Positions 9,417-18,157 of a stretch of DNA of 64,000 nt are shown here, piece by piece (position 1 is the stretch's first letter; every line of letters starts with the position of its first letter). A program made the position numbers and the translations under genes. Source of the stretch: Salinibacterium sp. PAMC 21357 (GTDB lineage: Bacteria; Actinomycetota; Actinomycetes; Actinomycetales; Microbacteriaceae); NCBI RefSeq assembly GCF_000247645.1, contig NZ_AHWA01000002.1, positions 558,001-622,000 on the forward strand, written 5' to 3'. The notes beneath the pieces are model-generated. The model was not told the DNA's origin, made no database searches, and worked only from the letters and a program-made list of their open reading frames with translations.

Positions 9417-10228
9417 GTGGTGGTCGCGTCTTTCACACCATGAGGTTCGGAGCCCTCGTCACTTCGGCTTGAAGAAATTTTGGCGGAAATCCAACGATTA
9501 GTGCGCAATGGCAAATGTCGAGCAAACCATCCGACGACTCGGTACCGAACAGTAGGTATGGAAACGACTTTGCCTCGCGCCGCATCCCGCAGCGCACCCT
9601 TCACGAGGGTCGCTGCGTCAATCCACATAAAGGACGGAATGGAACCGGTGCGGATGCCCGCCCGTTCGTGGAATTCGGTGACGACCCAGCCCGGCATCAG
9701 CGCCGTGACGGTAACGCCTGTACCCCGAAGTTCTACCGCAAGCCCTTGGCTGTATGACGCAACCCACGCTTTGATCGCTGAGTATGAGCCCATCGTTACG
9801 AGGCCGGCAATGCTCGACACGTTGATGATCGCGCCGCTGCCTCGTTCTCGCATGGCTCGGCCGGCGGTTCCCGCGAGAATGAGCACTGCCCGACACATAA
9901 CGTCGAAGGCATGTTCGTGGACGCTCGCAACATCTGCGCCGGTCAACCGGGCGTGCACTCCAAAGCCAGCGTTATTGATGAACAGGTCAATGGGACGGTC
10001 AGCGTTGGTGAGTCGTGTCGCAACTCGCATTACGTCGTCGCGGAGGGCTAGGTCAGCACTGATGGTTTCTACGGCGATGCCAAATTGTGCATGCAATGCT
10101 TCTGCGGTTTCGGCGAGACGGCTTTCATTGCGGGCAACCAACACGAGGTCGAGGCCGCTCTGGGCAAGTTGTCGCGCAAATTCCGCACCAATGCCTGAAG
10201 TTCCACCGGTGATTAGCGCTGTTGCCAT
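9413..10228 (-). CDS. SDR-family oxidoreductase (candidate acyl/alkyl-DHAP reductase)
   Basis: A classical short-chain dehydrogenase: TGGTSGIG cofactor loop near the N-terminus, NNAG, catalytic Ser in INVSSIAG and YSAIK (YxxxK). It ends with a basic, partly hydrophobic C-terminus. I place the start at ATG 10228 (MATALITGG) because TAGTCT at 10236-10241 is 7 nt upstream; the in-frame upstream start at 10258 would precede this promoter. It is the first gene of the leftward lipid operon. Context makes reduction of the keto group of acyl- or alkyl-DHAP a plausible role; this is inference. Confidence 0.8.
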   Translation of the reverse strand: MATALITGGTSGIGAEFARQLAQSGLDLVLVARNESRLAETAEALHAQFGIAVETISADLALRDDVMRVATRLTNADRPIDLFINNAGFGVHARLTGADVASVHEHAFDVMCRAVLILAGTAGRAMRERGSGAIINVSSIAGLVTMGSYSAIKAWVASYSQGLAVELRGTGVTVTALMPGWVVTEFHERAGIRTGSIPSFMWIDAATLVKGALRDAARGKVVSIPTVRYRVVGWFARHLPLRTNRWISAKISSSRSDEGSEPHGVKDATTT

Positions 10229-10235
10229 GTCGTCA

Positions 10236-10241
10236 AGACTA
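10236..10241 (-). promoter_or_regulatory. -10 element (TAGTCT) of the leftward lipid operon
   Basis: TAGTCT on the minus strand, 7 nt before the ATG of the SDR gene. The 110-bp spacer between the two divergent lipid operons holds this element and the rightward TAGAAT. Confidence 0.4.
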
Positions 10242-10287
10242 CGGCAAGCCTTCCTCAACGATTATGTTTCTCCGGCCGAGTCGCCTC

Positions 10288-10293
10288 TAGAAT
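10288..10293 (+). promoter_or_regulatory. -10 element (TAGAAT) of the rightward lipid operon
   Basis: TAGAAT about 45 nt upstream of the ATG at 10339, which has its own strong Shine-Dalgarno (GGAGGAG, 4 nt spacing). No convincing -35 is visible. Confidence 0.4.
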
Positions 10294-10338
10294 TGGAGCG
10301 AGTCGATGACGCCATCCAGCGTTGAGCGGAGGAGAACG

Positions 10339-11139
10339 ATGCCAAGAAGTATTGAGGTCGCCCTCGATGACATGTCGATTCCGGCACCAGATTTTGACGT
10401 TCGTGCCTATGCCAATGATGCCCACGCTAGCTACCGAGATCTTCTGGATCTTGAGGCATACGCTTCGCAACCGTTGAGCTCAGATACCGTGCGTGCTTTG
10501 CGCTACTTGCAGGTGGTCGAGCGCGGCACGATGACGCACTTGCGCAGTGTGCTCGTTACAGCGACCCACAAAGATGCCCGGGTTACGGCGTTCCTTATTA
10601 CGTGGGCATTTGAGAAGTATTGGATTGCGGATGCCCTCGACCAGATCATTCGTGCCAATGAGGGTGGCACCGTTGACCGCACGCCATTTCGTACCCCTGT
10701 TGAGCGCACCATTCGCGAATCGATTGTCGCCAACATTGTGGGGCTTCCGATGGTTGCTGTTCATACTGCCCTCGGCACTGTTGATGAGTGGCTGATGCAG
10801 GCCGCCTACCGCCGGCTCATTGAGCTCGAGCCACACCCGCAGCTGGCTGACATCGTGACGCGTTTGCTCGCGACAAAATCTCGTCAGCTGCAATTCTTCG
10901 AGGCTCAAGCTCGACACCGTCTCGGGGAGTCGTCTCGGGCGCAAAAAGTCACTCGCCGTCGGCTCGCAAAAACTCCGTGGCCGATTGGCGCGCGCGCCGA
11001 ACCCAGCCAGAACACGGAGTTCTTTTTCCGCTACCTGTTTGGTAGCCAGCCGTCAGCAATCACTGAAATTGATGAACTCATCGACACGCTCGATGGCCAA
11101 AACAACCTCAACCTCATGAAAAGGGCCGCCGCCTTATGA
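10339..11139 (+). CDS. Ferritin-like protein lacking the di-iron ligands
   Basis: A 266-residue helical protein clearly paralogous to the product of 13458-14252 (shared RxLRY, LRxxLVTxxHK, EWxxxAAYxRL, QARxRL). The ferritin-like ligand set is lost: Glu61 and Glu150 remain, but the ExxH of helix 2 is K93xxI96 and the ExxH of helix 4 is K180xxQ183. It is therefore predicted not to bind a di-iron centre and may be a structural partner of its intact paralogue. The start is ATG 10339, preceded by GGAGGAG; an in-frame ATG at 10306 is less well placed. It overlaps the reductase gene by 4 bp. Confidence 0.75.
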   Translation: MPRSIEVALDDMSIPAPDFDVRAYANDAHASYRDLLDLEAYASQPLSSDTVRALRYLQVVERGTMTHLRSVLVTATHKDARVTAFLITWAFEKYWIADALDQIIRANEGGTVDRTPFRTPVERTIRESIVANIVGLPMVAVHTALGTVDEWLMQAAYRRLIELEPHPQLADIVTRLLATKSRQLQFFEAQARHRLGESSRAQKVTRRRLAKTPWPIGARAEPSQNTEFFFRYLFGSQPSAITEIDELIDTLDGQNNLNLMKRAAAL

Positions 11140-13445
11140 CGACCATTAATGCCCTCACCAACGAGCACGTTTTCCTCACGGGAGCAACGGGTTTCGTCGG
11201 TCAGGCAATCCTCGAGCGTTTGTTGTCGAGCTATCCAGATACTCGCGTATCCATTCTGGTGCGCGGCAAAGGGGCGACCAGCGGTGAAGGCCGCCTCACC
11301 AATCTCCTGCGCAAGCCCGTATTCGCTCAGTGGATGGAATCGTTGGGCAAAGATGAGGCGCTAGCTGAGGTTGCGCGTCGAGTCACCGTAATTGAAGGCA
11401 GTCTGACGGATGTCGGCACGCTGCCGGATGACATTGATGTCGTCATCCATGGCGCGTCGACGGTCTCGTTTGATCCGCCGATCGATGAAGCCTTCGACAC
11501 CAATGTTGGCGGCGCAACCGGAATCTATACCGCACTCTTAGAGAGCGAGTCTCGACCGCACGTTGTGCACATCTCGACCGCCTATGTCGGCGGTATTCGC
11601 AAGGGTATTGTTCCCGAGGCTTCGCTCACTCATGAGGTCGACTGGCGTGCGGAGTACGAAGCTGCGCGCACGGCGCGCACACGCGTTGAATTCGAGTCTC
11701 GTCAACCGGAAGCGCTCCGTGCCCTGCTAGATGCTGCCAAGGCGCGTCACGGAAAGGCTGGTCCGCAGGCGGTCGCTCAATTTGCTGAGGCTGCTCGGGC
11801 TGAGTGGGTACACGATCGCCTTGTTGACTATGGGCGGATGCGCGCAGAAAGCCTCGGCTGGACCGACGTCTATACCCTCACGAAGGCATTCGCTGAGCGG
11901 GTGGCTGAAGAGTTGTGGGCTCAGGCGGGGAATCGGCTTTCGGTAGTTCGTCCGTCGATTATTGAGAGCGCACTGCACCACCCGTTCCCTGGCTGGATTG
12001 ATGGTTTCAAGGTCGCTGACCCGCTGATTTTGGCGTATGGCCGCGGACAGTTGCCCGATTTTCCGGGTCTTCCTGACTCGATTCTCGATGTCATTCCGGT
12101 CGACTTCGTGGTGAATGCGGCGTTGGCGGCGGCCGCCAGTACGGTTGACCCGGCAGCACCCCGGTACTACCACGTGAGTTCTGGCGCGAGCAATCCGCTG
12201 CCGTTCCACCGCATGTACGAGAACGTGAATGCGTACTTTACGGCGAATCCGTTGCCGGCAGAAGATGGCGAGATCAGTGTTCCGCTGTGGCAATTCCCTG
12301 GTGGTCAGCGCGTAGAAAAGGCACTCGTGAAGCGCGAGCGTCAAGCCGAGCGCGCTGAGCGGATGATCGCCAAAATGCCCACGACGCCTCGAACGCGTCG
12401 GTGGCTTGATGAGGTCAAGAGCGGCCAACATCAGCTAGAAGTGTTGCGCGCTTTCTCTAATCTTTACCGCGCCTATGTGCAGACGGAGATCATCTTCGAC
12501 GATGCCAATACTCGTGAGCTTTTGGCGTCGCTACCGAAAAAAACATCACCGAGCGCGCGCTTCGATGTCACTGAGATCAACTGGGAGAACTACTTTCAGC
12601 AGGTTCATTTTCCCGCGATCACTACGCTGACGCGAGCGTTCGCCAATCGGCCGGCTGCTCGCGCTCGCACCGCCAAGAAGTTGCCGGTGCGCAGCGATGT
12701 TGTCGCGGTCTTCGACCTTGAGGGCACCGTGGTTGATTCCAACCTGGTGAAGCAGTATTTGCTGCTCTGGGGCGGCACCGTTCCCCGGGCTAAAGTCGTG
12801 CACGATTTGGCTAATTTCACGTTCTCGCTGCGCAAATATTTGCGTGCTGAGCGTCGAGACCGTGGCGAGTTCATCCGCACCTTCATGCGTCGGTATGAGG
12901 GTTTCAAGATCGTCGAGATCGAACGGATGGTGCGCGGCAGCTTTGGGCGGGCCATGATGCGTCGGGTGATGCCGGATGCGCTGCGCCGGGTTCAAGAGCA
13001 CCGTGACGCCGGTCACCGCACCATTTTGGTGACGGGCACGATCGATCTCATGGTGACGCCGTTTCTCCCCTACTTCGATGAGGTTGTTGCCGGTCGTATG
13101 CATGAGCGCCATGGCGTGCTCACGGGGTTCTTGGCTGATCCTCCGCTCGTGGATGAGGCTCGGGCCGCATGGTTGCGTCACTATGCCGACCTCAATGGTT
13201 TCAACCTCACCCAGTCGTACGGCTACGGCGACAGTCATGCCGACCTGGTGTGGCTGCAGCTAGTGGGGAACCCGAGTGCGGTGAACCCCGACGTCAACCT
13301 GTACAAGCATGCTCAGGAGAAGCGCTGGAATGTGCTCGACTGGAAGCGCCGTTCTCCCAACACCCGTATCCCACGACCTCGCGCCGCCGCACTAGCACCG
13401 GCGCCATTGGAAGGAGAGGAACAGAACTCGACGCCGTCGAGCTAG
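11136..13445 (+). CDS. Fatty acyl-CoA reductase fused to a HAD-IB phosphatase domain
   Basis: A 769-residue two-domain protein. Residues 1-about 500 form a male-sterility-type NADPH-dependent fatty acyl reductase: cofactor loop TGATGFVG (15-22), Tyr246/Lys250 (YTLTK), and VRPSIIESA...PFPGWIDG typical of the family. A C-terminal sterile segment (INWENYF..HFPAITTL) links to a HAD-IB domain from about 520: nucleophile Asp527 in FDLEGT, then LVTGTIDL and GYGDSHADL. The usual second Asp of DxD is Glu529. The reductase would make fatty aldehyde/alcohol; the HAD could remove a phosphate. Start overlaps the upstream stop (ATGA), so translation is coupled. It lies between two ferritin-like genes. Confidence 0.85.
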   Translation: MTTINALTNEHVFLTGATGFVGQAILERLLSSYPDTRVSILVRGKGATSGEGRLTNLLRKPVFAQWMESLGKDEALAEVARRVTVIEGSLTDVGTLPDDIDVVIHGASTVSFDPPIDEAFDTNVGGATGIYTALLESESRPHVVHISTAYVGGIRKGIVPEASLTHEVDWRAEYEAARTARTRVEFESRQPEALRALLDAAKARHGKAGPQAVAQFAEAARAEWVHDRLVDYGRMRAESLGWTDVYTLTKAFAERVAEELWAQAGNRLSVVRPSIIESALHHPFPGWIDGFKVADPLILAYGRGQLPDFPGLPDSILDVIPVDFVVNAALAAAASTVDPAAPRYYHVSSGASNPLPFHRMYENVNAYFTANPLPAEDGEISVPLWQFPGGQRVEKALVKRERQAERAERMIAKMPTTPRTRRWLDEVKSGQHQLEVLRAFSNLYRAYVQTEIIFDDANTRELLASLPKKTSPSARFDVTEINWENYFQQVHFPAITTLTRAFANRPAARARTAKKLPVRSDVVAVFDLEGTVVDSNLVKQYLLLWGGTVPRAKVVHDLANFTFSLRKYLRAERRDRGEFIRTFMRRYEGFKIVEIERMVRGSFGRAMMRRVMPDALRRVQEHRDAGHRTILVTGTIDLMVTPFLPYFDEVVAGRMHERHGVLTGFLADPPLVDEARAAWLRHYADLNGFNLTQSYGYGDSHADLVWLQLVGNPSAVNPDVNLYKHAQEKRWNVLDWKRRSPNTRIPRPRAAALAPAPLEGEEQNSTPSS

Positions 13446-13457
13446 TTCCCACACCTC

Positions 13458-14252
13458 ATGGCATTTGATATTGATCGCTATACGTCTACCTCGAAGAAGG
13501 TTCAGTGGGGCGACCTCGACTTCACCGAATTTGAGCGCAATCCTCTCCCCGACGCGACCTTACGTAGCCTGCGCTACATGGCCGACGTCGAGTACCACAC
13601 GGTCTGTTACCTGCGTGATTTGCTCGTAACGCCCTCGCACAAGGAGGTCGACGTGAGCGCCTTCATGACGATGTGGAATCGTGAAGAGTTCTGGCACGGT
13701 GAAGCGCTCGCCAAGGTTCTTGGTGCCCACGAGGTAACCCTCGACTTCGATCAGCTCAAAGCGACCCGGCTGAAGCTTGGTTGGAAGGACCGTCTCGACC
13801 CGATCAAGCAGTCAGTGCTCGGCAACGTGATCGGCAAGGACTTCATCGCCGTTCACATGATTTGGGGCGCCGCGAATGAGTGGTCGGCTGTAGCAGCGTA
13901 CAACCGTCTCGCAGATTTGGAAAAGCATCCGGTGCTCTCTGAATTGCTCCGCCGCATCGCGAAGCAGGAAGCGCGCCACGTTGCCTTTTATGCCACTCAG
14001 GCGCGCGAGCGTTTGGCTAAAAGCAAGAAGGCCCAGGTGCTTGCTCGCCTGGCGCTCAAGGGCGCGTGGGGGCCTGTGGGTTCGAGCATTATGCCGGCGG
14101 ATGAGGTCACCCACGTGATGGGTCATCTCTTCTCTGGTGAAGAGGGTTTGCGCGAGATTCGTAAGCTCGATGAGCACATTTCTCGCATGCCAGGTCTTGA
14201 GGGCCTCACCATTGTGGAGACCTCCATGAAAAAGTATGGGGTTGCCGCGTAA
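13458..14252 (+). CDS. Ferritin-like di-iron protein
   Basis: A 264-residue helical protein with a complete ferritin-like di-iron ligand pattern: Glu45, Glu77xxHis80, Glu141 and Glu171xxHis174. Soluble proteins with this E/ExxH/E/ExxH set include acyl desaturases, aldehyde-deformylating oxygenases and N-oxygenases. It follows the reductase by 12 bp and is last in the operon. With AGPS-like, PlsC and fatty acyl reductase genes beside it, an oxygen-dependent modification of a fatty or ether chain (for example vinyl-ether formation) is a testable guess, not shown. The paralogue at 10339 lacks both ExxH motifs. Confidence 0.75.
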   Translation: MAFDIDRYTSTSKKVQWGDLDFTEFERNPLPDATLRSLRYMADVEYHTVCYLRDLLVTPSHKEVDVSAFMTMWNREEFWHGEALAKVLGAHEVTLDFDQLKATRLKLGWKDRLDPIKQSVLGNVIGKDFIAVHMIWGAANEWSAVAAYNRLADLEKHPVLSELLRRIAKQEARHVAFYATQARERLAKSKKAQVLARLALKGAWGPVGSSIMPADEVTHVMGHLFSGEEGLREIRKLDEHISRMPGLEGLTIVETSMKKYGVAA

Positions 14253-14296
14253 GAGGCGTAGGCTGCTCGCTGGACTATTGGCGACGAGAGAATTGG

Positions 14297-14302
14297 TAAG
14301 TT
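14297..14302 (+). promoter_or_regulatory. -10 element (TAAGTT) of the K+/H+ antiporter operon
   Basis: TAAGTT lies 6 nt before the GTG at 14309, giving a leaderless start for the regulatory subunit. Confidence 0.4.
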
Positions 14303-14308
14303 GGAACC

Positions 14309-14803
14309 GTGGGCGTAAGAATCGAACGAATTGACCTTCCCGGTTTTGGTGTGCGCAATGACGTAATCACCAATTCAGGATGCCGTGTCAGCGTGGTTTC
14401 GCTGCGATCAGGAGAACGCGATCTTGCGTTCTTCAACGCGGATGACCCTGACTCGAATGCGGCATCGATCTCGTTGAGTGATGACGAGGCTGCAGCAATT
14501 GCTGAGGTTCTCGGTTCGTCGCTCACGCTCAGTCGTTTGTCTGTTCTCGGCGAAAAGGCGGAGGGCCTCTTCACTGAAGAAATCTCCCTCCCCCGCGGCT
14601 CTGGTTTTGTCGGTCACCCTATGGGCGACATGAAGGCGCGCACTCTCACGAGTGCTTCGATCGTCGCTATTGTTCGGGGAAACGATGTTGTTGCTTCTCC
14701 TGGCCCTGAGGTTGTCTATGAGGCTGGTGACGTAATCGTTGCTGTCGGCACCCGCAAGGGTCTTGACGCGCTCGGCAAGCTCATCAATAACGGTCCAAGC
14801 TAA
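14309..14803 (+). CDS. Regulatory subunit of a cation:proton antiporter (KhtT-like, TrkA-C domain)
   Basis: A 164-residue soluble protein. The N-terminal half is a KhtT-like region and the C-terminal half (about 80-160) an RCK-C/TrkA-C domain, with the characteristic LPRGSGFVG..MGD...SASIVAIVRG and GDVIVAVGT. Such subunits sense nucleotide, ions or pH and gate the membrane antiporter encoded next to them. GTG start chosen from the -10 hexamer 6 nt upstream. The antiporter gene follows 9 bp later. Confidence 0.8.
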   Translation: MGVRIERIDLPGFGVRNDVITNSGCRVSVVSLRSGERDLAFFNADDPDSNAASISLSDDEAAAIAEVLGSSLTLSRLSVLGEKAEGLFTEEISLPRGSGFVGHPMGDMKARTLTSASIVAIVRGNDVVASPGPEVVYEAGDVIVAVGTRKGLDALGKLINNGPS

Positions 14804-14812
14804 GGCTCGCGT

Positions 14813-16012
14813 ATGCACGAGACGACGCAGCTACTTATCGAGGTTGGCGCTCTCCTGCTCGTGCTTAGTGTGCTTGGCAGAGTTGCCGCACGCTTCGGTT
14901 TTTCGGCGATCCCGCTGTATCTGCTTGCAGGTCTCGCTGTTGGCGAAGGTGGGCTGCTCCCGCTGCAGGCCAGCGAAGAGTTCTTCGAGGTCGGATCACA
15001 GATCGGCGTGATTCTTCTGTTGGCGATGCTCGGTTTGGAGTACTCGGCTGACGAGCTTGTCTCGAACCTTAAGACGTCGAAAATCTCCGGGATTTTGGAT
15101 GCGGTGATGAATGCGCTGCCCGGCGCGCTTTTCGCCATTTTGCTGGGCTGGGAACCAGCTGCCGTGGTGGCTCTCGCGGGAGCGACGTGGGTGTCATCTT
15201 CCGGTGTTATCGCCAAGGTTGTCCGAGACCTCGGTCGGCTCGGTAACCGAGAAACGCCCGTGATCCTTTCCATTTTGGTGATGGAAGACCTCGCCATGGC
15301 GTTTTATCTGCCGGTACTTTCTGCGCTGGTGATCGGCGCGGGCCTGATGCAGGGCGCAATCACAGTGGCGATTGCCGTGGCCGTTGTTGTGACGATCCTC
15401 TACGTGGCGCTGCGCCACGGTCGCTTCCTCTCGCGCCTCTTGCCAGACAAGAACGCAGAAGCTCTCCTGTTGGGCGTTGTGGGGCTCACGATGCTCGTTG
15501 CCGGCCTTGCCGAGGGCGTGAACGTATCGGCGGCGGTTGGCGCCTTCCTCGTCGGTATCGCAATCTCTGGGCCGGTCGCCCATCAATCCGCTCAACTCAT
15601 CACTCCGCTGCGAGATCTTTTCGCCGCTGTGTTCTTCGTTTTTTTCGGGATTTCGACTTCTCCGGCCGACATCGTTCCGGTGCTGCTGCCAGCGTTTGCC
15701 CTCGCTGTTCTCACGATTTCTACAAAAGCTTTTTCCGGCTACAAGGCCGCGAAACGCGCCGGTATCGCGGCGCCCGGCCGCTGGCGCACTGGCTTAGCGC
15801 TCACACCGCGTGGTGAGTTCTCCATCGTGATCGCGGGGCTTGCTGTCGGCGCCGGTATCGAACCAACGCTCGCCCCGCTGGCGACCGCGTACGTGCTCAT
15901 GACGATCGTGGCGGGGCCACTGCTCGCTCGTGTGCCCGACACTGCCTGGTTCAAGGCGCGGGTGCGCAAGCCCGTTTCAGCGCCGCCTGCAACACCGATC
16001 ACGACGCCGTAG
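14813..16012 (+). CDS. CPA2-family K+(Na+)/H+ antiporter (KhtU/KefB-like)
   Basis: A 399-residue protein with about 12-13 membrane helices from residue 5 on and only a short basic tail, so it lacks its own RCK domain. The second and third helices (PLYLLAGLAVGEGGLLP), the region LLAMLGLEYSADEL and the segment GEFSIVIAGLAVGAG are typical of the Kef/KhtU group. It exchanges K+ or Na+ for protons at the inner membrane and is probably gated by the preceding TrkA-C subunit. Confidence 0.85.
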   Translation: MHETTQLLIEVGALLLVLSVLGRVAARFGFSAIPLYLLAGLAVGEGGLLPLQASEEFFEVGSQIGVILLLAMLGLEYSADELVSNLKTSKISGILDAVMNALPGALFAILLGWEPAAVVALAGATWVSSSGVIAKVVRDLGRLGNRETPVILSILVMEDLAMAFYLPVLSALVIGAGLMQGAITVAIAVAVVVTILYVALRHGRFLSRLLPDKNAEALLLGVVGLTMLVAGLAEGVNVSAAVGAFLVGIAISGPVAHQSAQLITPLRDLFAAVFFVFFGISTSPADIVPVLLPAFALAVLTISTKAFSGYKAAKRAGIAAPGRWRTGLALTPRGEFSIVIAGLAVGAGIEPTLAPLATAYVLMTIVAGPLLARVPDTAWFKARVRKPVSAPPATPITTP

Positions 16013-16070
16013 CGCCGCTCACCCCACAGCGCAGCTCACCTTACGACGTTCCGGTCAAGGTTCCCCTCGT

Positions 16071-16463
16071 TCAGCGCACGGCGAACTTCGCGTTGTAGGC
16101 GCGCACATAGCTGGGGATGAGGAACAGGTCGACGATCAGCCAAACGTACGCTGCGGCGATCAGCAGGAAGCCGACAAAGATGAATGTGGTGGCAATTCCG
16201 ATCCACCACAGCGCGATGAAGCCGATCGCGCTGCCGACGCGTCCAAGATAGAAGTGGTGGGCCGCGAATCCTGTCAGGAGGATGGCAAAAATATAGGCGA
16301 CTGCGACATCTTTGCGGTTTCCGCCCGCGACGACGTGAGCGGGCGGCGCTACCTTCGGCGCCGAATGTTCGGTCCACATGGTGCCATTCCACCACCGGCT
16401 CAGGGTCGGGTCCTTCGGATCTGAATACCAGCCTGCGGGTACTGACGGTGCCTCATTGCTCAC
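16071..16463 (-). CDS. DUF2510 and TM2 domain membrane protein
   Basis: A 130-residue protein. N-terminus: a DUF2510 motif (PAGWYSDP...RWWNGTMWT), common in actinobacterial membrane proteins. C-terminal half: a TM2 domain of two helices joined by the short loop FAAHHFYLGR, with VWLIVDLFLIP in the second. Function unknown; TM2 proteins are often linked to cell-envelope or stress functions. Start GTG 16463 chosen because AAAGGAG lies 5 nt upstream; the track-length start at 16481 has none. Confidence 0.75.
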   Translation of the reverse strand: MSNEAPSVPAGWYSDPKDPTLSRWWNGTMWTEHSAPKVAPPAHVVAGGNRKDVAVAYIFAILLTGFAAHHFYLGRVGSAIGFIALWWIGIATTFIFVGFLLIAAAYVWLIVDLFLIPSYVRAYNAKFAVR

Positions 16464-16499
16464 TATTACTCCTTTGCGCAACAGAGCTTATCGCTGTAC

Positions 16500-17909
16500 T
16501 CACTCCGCGGATCCGCTATCCAAGCTCGGAAGGTCTGAAAACTTCTTCGTCATCGTGGGGTTACCCCGCGTCAGTTTCTTGATGGTGACATCTTGCGCTT
16601 TGTCGTTGGCGAGTCGAAGGTTGCGGTTCGTTCCGAGAAGCGCCTCCCGTGTCTTCTGCAAATGGTCGATTGACTTGTCGATTTCGTCGATTGCGGTCTG
16701 AAATTTGCGAGAAGCAAGGTCAAAGTTTCGCGCAAACCCCGTCTTGAAGGAGTCCAGTTCTTCCTCAAAATTCGTCACGTCGATGCTCTGTGCCTTCACG
16801 AGTGCGAGTTCTGACTTGTACTTCAGGGAGTTCAGCGCAGCGTTTCGGAGCACCGTGATCATCGGTAAGAAGAACTGCGGCCGAACAACATACATCTTCG
16901 GGAACCGGTGCGACATATCGACGATGCCCGAGTTGAAGAGTTCGTTGTCGGCCTCAAGCAGAGACACCAGAACCGCGTATTCGCAGCCTTTCTCGGTGCG
17001 GTCTTTGTCGAGTTCTTTCAGGAAGTCCTCGTTCTTGTGTTTAGACGCAGTCGTGTCAGATTCATTCTTCATCTCAAACATGATCGACACGATCTCGGTG
17101 CCCGACTCATCCGCTTCTTTGAAAATGTAGTCTCCCTTGCTGCCGCTTCGAGCGTCATTGTCTTTCTCGAAGTAGGCGCGCGGGAAGGCCGTGGCACGGA
17201 TCTGGTTGAACGTCGTCTCACAGTGCTGCTCAAGCGTCTCGCCGACCATCTTGGTCGAGAGCCGAGCCTTCATGTCGCGGAGGCGCTCGATCGCATCATC
17301 GCGGTCCTTGATCTGTGTCTCGTACTTATCCTTCATCGACGTTTCCACGAGCTTCATCTCGAGCTCTACCCGCTCAAGACTGCCCTTGAGCCCATCACGC
17401 TCTTTCTCAACAGCGCCGACCGCCGCTGACAGTGCGAGCTTCTGTTCGGAGTCACTTGCCTGAAGCTTCGACTTCAGCTCGTGAATCTCCAGCTCTTTCG
17501 CTGCCGTGGCTTGGTGAAGCTCACTCAGGCGCTTTGCCTCAGAGAGCTCGGCGGCTGTCTCCCGCTCGCGCTTGGCCTTCTCTAGCTCATTCGAGAGAGC
17601 ATCCCGCTCCCCCTGCACTGTGCTCAGCGCTTCAGAAACAGCAAGTTTCTGCGCTACTGCGCCGGAATTGAGCTTCGCAGTTAACTCCTGAATCGCCGCA
17701 TCCTTCTTCGCCGCTTCCGCCTGCAACGCCGTCGCTACTCTGGCCTCAGCGAGTTCTATCTCCGCCTTTTTCGCGCTCTCAGCTAATTCGAGCCGCTCGT
17801 GGAGAGCGCCCTCGAACTCGCTGTCGCGGACCTGCTTCACGATGTCTGCATAGCCAGCCTCATCGATAGTGAAAGCCTTATGGCAGTGCGGGCAGGTGAT
17901 CTCGTGCAT
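16500..17909 (-). CDS. DUF2130 protein with N-terminal zinc ribbon and coiled coil
   Basis: A 469-residue protein in three parts. Residues 1-25 carry CPHCHKAF, with only one Cys pair plus His residues as possible metal ligands. Residues about 30-225 are heptad-rich Glu/Lys/Ala coiled coil. The rest is the DUF2130 domain, with GSKGDYIF...IMFEMKNES, a D-(x)n-ExK arrangement that resembles the PD-(D/E)XK nuclease core, followed by the [18 protein letters not shown] signature. Biochemical function is not established as far as I know. A single-gene unit between the TM2 gene and tRNA-Ala. Confidence 0.75.
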   Translation of the reverse strand: MHEITCPHCHKAFTIDEAGYADIVKQVRDSEFEGALHERLELAESAKKAEIELAEARVATALQAEAAKKDAAIQELTAKLNSGAVAQKLAVSEALSTVQGERDALSNELEKAKRERETAAELSEAKRLSELHQATAAKELEIHELKSKLQASDSEQKLALSAAVGAVEKERDGLKGSLERVELEMKLVETSMKDKYETQIKDRDDAIERLRDMKARLSTKMVGETLEQHCETTFNQIRATAFPRAYFEKDNDARSGSKGDYIFKEADESGTEIVSIMFEMKNESDTTASKHKNEDFLKELDKDRTEKGCEYAVLVSLLEADNELFNSGIVDMSHRFPKMYVVRPQFFLPMITVLRNAALNSLKYKSELALVKAQSIDVTNFEEELDSFKTGFARNFDLASRKFQTAIDEIDKSIDHLQKTREALLGTNRNLRLANDKAQDVTIKKLTRGNPTMTKKFSDLPSLDSGSAE

Positions 17910-18121
17910 GGGTAAGGGTTCCGTCCGTCTCAGCCTGGGGTGGCCAGCGCCCAGCCCGCTGAAATTGCGTAAGAACTATCTGAGGCTGGTCACATCATTT
18001 CCGCTCAGGTTAGTCGCTGCGGCACCGCCGCGGGAGCCCCCGCACGGGGCGGGAACGAAGATCTTCACGGCGCCAGAGAAATCGGTAATTAAGCAGCACG
18101 CACTCACCGCGACCCGAAACG
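17910..18121. other. Intergenic stretch upstream of the DUF2130 gene
   Basis: About 210 bp without a credible gene. It holds a short GC-rich hairpin (GCCCC/GGGGC, 18036-18050) and ends at the tRNA terminator. No clear promoter was found. Confidence 0.4.
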
Positions 18122-18154
18122 AAAAAGCCCCGCAATCTTTACGATTACGGGGCT
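18122..18154 (-). terminator. Rho-independent terminator of tRNA-Ala
   Basis: On the minus strand AGCCCCG (18148-18154) and CGGGGCT flank an A/T-rich interior that itself pairs (AATC/GATT), followed by a run of T. It lies directly after the tRNA 3' end. Confidence 0.75.
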
Positions 18155-18157
18155 AGA

